From CAYUIG01 sp964444685 (GTDB taxonomy: Bacteria; Gemmatimonadota; Gemmatimonadetes; Longimicrobiales; RSA9): a DNA stretch of 64,000 nucleotides. Where the stretch lies: assembly GCA_964444685.1 (NCBI GenBank), contig CAYUIG010000006.1, positions 32,397 through 96,396 on the forward strand. Direction: 5' to 3'. Position 1 is the stretch's first letter, and every line of letters starts with the position of its first letter. Under the pieces are notes generated by a model. That model saw only the letters and a list, made by a program, of their open reading frames with translations, was not told where the DNA came from and did not search any database. The translations under genes were made by a program, and so were the position numbers. This document shows, in pieces, positions 58,749-64,000 of this stretch.

Positions 58749-59963
58749 CTACTCGTATCGGAGCGCGATGATGGGATCGAGGCTGGCTGCGCGGCGGGCG
58801 GGCCAGATCCCGAAGAAGAGGCCGATGACCAGGGCGAAGCCCACGGCCACGATGACCGCGTTGGCGGCCACGGCGGTTTCCCAGCCGGCGCTGTTGCGGA
58901 GGACCTCGGCGCTGACCCAGCCGAGGCCGATGCCGAGGAGGCCGCCGGCGAGGCAGAGGACGAGCGCCTCCACCATGAACTGGAGCAGGATGTCGTGGCG
59001 CCGTGCGCCGAGCGCCTTGCGGACGCCGATCTCGCGGGTCCGCTCGGTCACGGAGACCAGCATGATGTTCATGATGCCGATGCCGCCGACGATGAGCGAA
59101 ACGAGCGCGATGCCGGCGAGCAGGAACGTGAACGTCTGCGCGGTTTCCTGCACGGTTTCGAGCAGCGACGTCTGGTTGCGGACGTTGAAGTCACTGGGCT
59201 CGCCCGGGCGCAGCCGGTGCTCGCGGCGGACGGCCTGATCGATGTCGGCGATCGCGGCATCCATGGAAGTGGGGCTCGCGGCCTGGACGAGGATGGAGTT
59301 CACGCGCTCGGTGCCCTGCACGCGGAACTGCGCGGTGCCGAGCGGGATGTAGACGTTTTCGTCCGGGTTGCTCCACCCCTGCTCGCCCTTCTCCTTCAGC
59401 ACGCCGATGACCTCGAACGGGATGCCGCGGATGCGGATGGTCTGCCCGATCAGTGCACGCGTGATCTGGTTCCCGAGCCGCTCACCGACCGTGGCGCCGA
59501 GGATGGCCACGCGGCGGCGGCCGCGGTCCTCCGTGTCCGTGTACAGCCTGCCCGCGATGAGCTCGTGGTTCTGGATTTCGAAGTAGTCGGGCCATCCGCC
59601 GATGACGCGCAGGTTCGCGTTGGCGGTGCCGGACTCGATCTGGTGGCGTCCTTCCATTTCCGGGGACACCGCCTTCACGGCGGGCCCGGCGAGGGAACGG
59701 ATGGCCTCGGCATCGTCCGTCGTGAGCCGGTTGGCGCCGCGGTCTACGCGGCCGAAGATCTCCTGGCCGGGGCGAACCGTCAGGACGTTGGTGCCCATGG
59801 AGGCGAGGCGCGCCTCGACCTGGCGCTGTGCGCCCTCGCCCAGCGCGACCATGGCGATCACCGCGGCGATGCCGATGATGATCCCCAGCATGGTCAGGAA
59901 CGAGCGGAGCTTGTTCGCCCGGATCGCGCCGAGCGCGACGTTGATGGTTTCGCCGATGACCAT
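58749..59963 (-). CDS. ABC transporter permease (MacB-type)
   Basis: 404 aa. MacB architecture without its ATPase domain: N-terminal TM helix (SFLTMLGIIIGIAAVIAMVA), a periplasmic MacB-PCD domain (about 45-270), then three TM helices with IVGGIGIMNIMLVSVTERTREIGVRKALGA. Works with the adjacent ATPase, periplasmic adaptor and TolC to push substrates through the outer membrane. It lies 4 bp after the adaptor gene. Confidence 0.9.
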   Translation of the reverse strand: MVIGETINVALGAIRANKLRSFLTMLGIIIGIAAVIAMVALGEGAQRQVEARLASMGTNVLTVRPGQEIFGRVDRGANRLTTDDAEAIRSLAGPAVKAVSPEMEGRHQIESGTANANLRVIGGWPDYFEIQNHELIAGRLYTDTEDRGRRRVAILGATVGERLGNQITRALIGQTIRIRGIPFEVIGVLKEKGEQGWSNPDENVYIPLGTAQFRVQGTERVNSILVQAASPTSMDAAIADIDQAVRREHRLRPGEPSDFNVRNQTSLLETVQETAQTFTFLLAGIALVSLIVGGIGIMNIMLVSVTERTREIGVRKALGARRHDILLQFMVEALVLCLAGGLLGIGLGWVSAEVLRNSAGWETAVAANAVIVAVGFALVIGLFFGIWPARRAASLDPIIALRYE

Positions 59964-59967
59964 TCGC

Positions 59968-61418
59968 CTACCGTCCCCCGGAGCCCGGAACGGGACCGCC
60001 CATCCGCTCGCGCATCCGGTTCATGAACTCCTCCTGCTGCTGCTGGAGCTGCGCGACGGACACGATCACGACCTGCTCGCCCTCTTCGAGGCCGGAGATC
60101 ACTTCGGTATTGTCCCAGTCGTTCAGGCCGAGCACCACGCTGCGCGGCTCGATGCCCGATGCGGTGGACACGAAGACCACGCCGGGCCGGGTGTCGCCGT
60201 TGGCGCGCTGCTCCCCGCCGGACTGACGCCCGGCCTGGGCGCGGCACCCCTCGAGTGCGTCGCGGTCCGCCTGCGACAGGTTCGCGGACCCACCCGCGCT
60301 GCGGACGCGCGCAAAGAGCGCGCGGCAGTCGACGGCGCCATCCTGCGCGGGCGCGGCCGCTTCGGCGCCGGCGGCGGCTCGGTCGGTCGAGTCGGCCATG
60401 GCGATGATCGGCCCCTCCTCGCGCGCCGGGCCACCCATCAGGGCCTGCCGGACCTCGCTCTCATCGAGACCCAGCACGGCACCGGCGGCGGGTGCGCTCT
60501 GCACGCTGACGACCGCCGCGTTGGGGACGGTCAGCACATTCTCGCGGCGGGCGATCTGGATCTGGACGTCCGCGTTCATCCCCGGCCGCAGCAGTCCCTC
60601 GCGGTTGTCGAGCCGGATGAGCACGGGGAACATCGTTACGTTCTGGTCGACGATCGCCTGCGGCTCGATCTTCAGCACGGTGCCGCGGAAGCGGCGGTCC
60701 GGGAATGCCTCGACGCTCACCTCCGCCGGCATTCCGGCGCCGATGCGTCCGAGGTCCGTCTCATCGATCAGCGAGCGCACCTGCATCTCGCTCAGGTCCG
60801 CCATCGTGAAGAGCGTCGTGCCGCCCGAGACGTTCTGGCTCGCGGACGCGATGATCGTCCCGACCTCGACCGTCTTGGAGATGATCGTGCCCGTGAGCGG
60901 TGCGCTGATCGTCACGTCCGTCAGCCGTTCCTCGGCAAGCTGGAGCGCGGTCTGCGCCTTGATCAGCTGCGCCGAGCTGTTCGCCTCGTCGAGCCGGGCC
61001 GTCTCGTACTCCTGGTCCGTGGCCACGTTGGCTTCCCGCAGCTGGCGGATGCGCTCGAGCTGCGCCTTCGATGTCTCGAGGCGCGCCTCCGCGACCGCGA
61101 GGTCCGCCCTGGCCTGCTCGTACGAATTGCGCACGTCGCGCGGATCGATGGTCGCCAGCAGGTCACCCCGCTCCACGCGGTCGCCCGTCTCCACCTCGAG
61201 CCGCAGCACCTCCCCCGACGCCTTCGACTTCACTTCGACGAGCAGGATCGGCTCGAGCTGGCCGGCCGCCTCTGCCACGACGTCGAACGAGCGCCGCGCC
61301 GCCGCCGCCACCTGCGGGCCGCTGCTCACCTGTGTGCCGTCCGCGCCGCCGCACGCCGCCATGGCGACGCCGGCTCCGATGACGAGCAGCCCCCTGACCC
61401 CCCTGCGAATGCTGAACA

Positions 61419-61422
<4 letters not shown>
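59968..61422 (-). CDS. Periplasmic adaptor lipoprotein (MacA/RND-type MFP)
   Basis: 484 aa. Lipobox MAAC with Cys24. Then the biotinyl-lipoyl-like half motif (LRLEVETGDRVERGDLLATI), a long coiled-coil hairpin (about 100-165), the second lipoyl half (APLTGTIISKTVEVGTII), and beta-barrel domains. An unusual low-complexity insertion of about 90 residues (roughly 330-420) with two Cys and Ala/Gly-rich stretches separates the barrel from the membrane-proximal domain. The C-terminus is Gln/Met-rich. Bridges the ABC permease and TolC. Confidence 0.9.
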
Positions 61423-62170
<748 letters not shown>

Positions 62171-62171
<1 letters not shown>

Positions 62172-63469
62172 TACAGCGCCCTCCCGACCAGCGCCTCGAG
62201 CTGTGCGCGTGCAACCTGGTAGTCGTAGCGCGCGTTGATCAGCGCGAGCTCCGCCTCGGCCACCGCCACCTGCGACGTGATCTGATCGAGGATCGTGGAC
62301 GCGCCCAGCGAGTAGCGCGCTTCCTGCACACGCAGGTCTTCCGCAGCCATGCTCAGCGCCTCGCGCGACAGCACGACCTGCTGCTCCGCGAGCTCCAGCG
62401 CACCCAGCGCGCGCTCGAGCTCCGTACGAACCTGACGGCGTGCATCCTCGACCTGCAGCCGCGCCACGTTCAGGTTCACCTCCGCGCGCTCGTTCGCCTC
62501 CTCGCGCGAGAAGCCGTTGAACAGGTTGTACGACAGCGAGACGCGCGTACTCCAGCTGGTACGTCCGCCCGTGAACGCGGCGTCCTGGTTGAACCAGTCG
62601 TAACCCGCGGACGCGCGCAGCGACGGGAAGTACTGCGTGCGCGCGACGCGCAGCGCGGCCGAGTTCGCCTGTACGGCCGCTTCGGCCGAGAGGACCGTCG
62701 GCGACCGGTCCATCACCACATCGATGAGCTCCGCACGCGAGAGTGCGAGCGGCGTGGGCTCGAGCTCGGTTTCGAGACGCGCGCCGACCGGACCGTCATG
62801 GCCGATCAGTGCGCCGAGCGCGAATGCCGCGGCCTCGCGGTCGGTCTGCGCCTGCAGCAGCGCCTGCCGTGCCTGCGTCAATTCGAGCTGCGAGCGCAGC
62901 GAGTCCGAACGCGTCGCGCTGCCCACGCGCAGCCGCTCCTCGGCCGCCGTGAGCCCCTGCTGTGCGCGCTGGATGCGCTGCTCGGAAACGCGGATCACTT
63001 CGTCCGCGCGCAGCACCGCGAAGAACGCCTGCTTCGCCTGGAGCGTGACCCCGAACTGCTGCTCCACGAAGAGTGCCTCCGCTTCGGCGGTGGCCGCACG
63101 CGCCTGGCGCGTCTGCGCGCCGCGACGGCCCGCCGTGAACAGGTCCATCGACGCCGAAAGGCCCGCGCTGTAGCTGTCCGCAGAACCGCTCACCGTCGTG
63201 TTCGTCTGCGGATTGAACCGCTCCGTGCTCGACAACGAACCGCCCGCGCTCGCGGAGAGCGACGGTAGATACGCACCGAACGCCGTGCGCTCCGCCGACT
63301 CGGCCGTGAGGATCGCGCCCTGCCGCTGCGCGATCACCGGGCTGTTGCGCAGCGCCAGCGTGATCGCCTCGTCCAGCGTGACCTGTGGCTCACTCGTATC
63401 CTGCGCCGCCACCGGCGGCGCCCACGCAAGTGCGGCCGCCGCAACGGCCGTCACGAAGAACTGCCTCAT
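62171..63469 (-). CDS. TolC-family outer-membrane efflux protein
   Basis: 432 aa with a signal peptide ending PVAAQ. Two internally related halves, each with long helices and paired beta strands, as in TolC/OMF proteins; the first has LDEAITLALRNSPVI and the second FSREEANERAEVNLNVARLQ. Forms the outer-membrane channel of the tripartite pump. ATG 63469 overlaps the Spy-like stop (ATGA). Confidence 0.92.
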
Positions 63470-63906
63470 CTCGAATCCCCCGATCGTTCGCGCTCTTCCC
63501 GCTCCCGTTTCCGCGCTGCGCGCAGACTGTCGAACTTCGCTTCCTGCACATCCGTCAGAATCGCGCGCACCGCCGCACGTGTGGAGTCGACTTCCGCGTC
63601 GAAGCGCGGCTCGTACTCCGCCCAGAGCGCATTCATGCGTTCGCGCCCGTTCTCCAGTGCCCCATCGATGGCGGCACGCTGCTCCGGCGTGGTGCCGAGA
63701 ATGTCGTGCGGGAACCCGCGCCGGCGGCGGTCGCTGTCGTTCTCGTCATCGCGCCGCTCGCGCGGCTCGCCTTCCTGCGCCGCAGTGTCCTTCGCGATCA
63801 CGTTGTTCAGCGCGGCACCCGCGAGGCCGCCCACGGCGAACGTCACCGCGAGCAGCACCACGCCGGCGAGGCGCAGACGCTCCCCACTTCCGAAGATCGG
63901 ACTCAT
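63466..63906 (-). CDS. Spy/CpxP-like periplasmic sensor protein
   Basis: 146 aa, one N-terminal TM segment or uncleaved signal (about 10-30), then a charged linker and a helical domain with TPEQRAAIDGALENGRERMN and ILTDVQEAKFDSLRA, the LTxxQ-type pattern of the heavy-metal sensor/CpxP group. Probably senses envelope stress or metals and tunes the adjacent efflux pump. Its start overlaps the stop of the truncated gene at the window edge. Confidence 0.75.
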   Translation of the reverse strand: MSPIFGSGERLRLAGVVLLAVTFAVGGLAGAALNNVIAKDTAAQEGEPRERRDDENDSDRRRRGFPHDILGTTPEQRAAIDGALENGRERMNALWAEYEPRFDAEVDSTRAAVRAILTDVQEAKFDSLRAARKREREERERSGDSR

Positions 63907-64000
63907 CGGTCGCGGGCCTCCAAAGCAAGGATCACGTCGTACGTCTCCGGACGCCGCTCCTCTTCGAGCCAGTTCGCCACAGGCTCCGGCACCTCCAGCG
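63903..64000 (-). CDS. C-terminal fragment of an unidentified protein
   Basis: Only the last ~31 codons are in the window; the TGA at 63903-63905 overlaps the next start (ATGA). The visible end is acidic/basic (VPEPVANWLEEERRPETYDV and then LALEARDR). Too short to name. The position before a Spy-like protein and an efflux pump would suit a sigma or anti-sigma factor, but nothing visible proves it. Confidence 0.6.
   Translation of the reverse strand, partial: LEVPEPVANWLEEERRPETYDVILALEARDR

Overview
The window is high-GC DNA from a Gram-negative (diderm) bacterium. It is densely coding, with many 1-4 bp start/stop overlaps. Its contents include a TolC/MacA/MacB-type efflux set, outer-membrane beta-barrels, many lipoproteins, LVIVD, YVTN and SBBP propeller proteins, a PorV-like protein, a protease with a C-terminal T9SS/FlgD-like domain, and type II NADH dehydrogenase. 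Together these fit Gemmatimonadota or a close FCB-type relative best; this is an inference from gene content, because no rRNA or tRNA gene is present to settle it. No CRISPR array, IS element or prophage was seen.

Layout. 1-9985 is mostly minus strand: the 5' end of murB, a lysine-rich SWIB protein, a psd/lipoprotein/csaA/glycosyltransferase run, a YbjQ-like protein, a secreted M14 carboxypeptidase, an MBL-rhodanese protein and a TPR lipoprotein. At 9982-13213 two divergent propeller proteins sit side by side. 13214-13704 is a non-coding stretch built from 48-bp tandem repeats and ~62-bp palindromic repeats. 13705-16144 holds a VOC protein, a small charged protein, a LigD-type 3'-phosphoesterase with a decayed ligase domain, and a probable pseudogene.

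16156-21454 is the most unusual locus. A promoter with a large hairpin leads into a four-gene plus-strand operon: a lipoprotein resembling a free-standing protease propeptide; a secreted subtilisin with dockerin repeats, a cohesin-like domain and a sorting-type C-terminus; a PorV-like outer-membrane protein; and a lipoprotein with a cohesin-like C-terminus. This reads as a self-contained system that secretes, restrains and anchors a surface protease.

21455-34387 is mixed housekeeping and accessory genes (NDH-2, DUF892 ferritin-like, LysM protein, MFS exporter with a hybrid histidine kinase, TPR protein, OMP gene bracketed by two long inverted repeats, MenC-like enolase). 34394-58541 is a ~24 kb minus-strand surface-glycan cluster of 18 genes: glycosyltransferases, AsnB, FemAB-like, DegT-like, methyltransferase, deacetylase, a fused alcohol dehydrogenase-Gfo/Idh oxidoreductase, nucleotidyltransferase, HAD phosphatase, a sulfatase-fold enzyme and a CofD-like/glycosyltransferase fusion. 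I recognise no Wzx flippase, Wzy polymerase or priming transferase in it. 58749-64000 is a Spy/CpxP-like, TolC, ABC ATPase, adaptor and permease efflux operon, cut off at the right edge.
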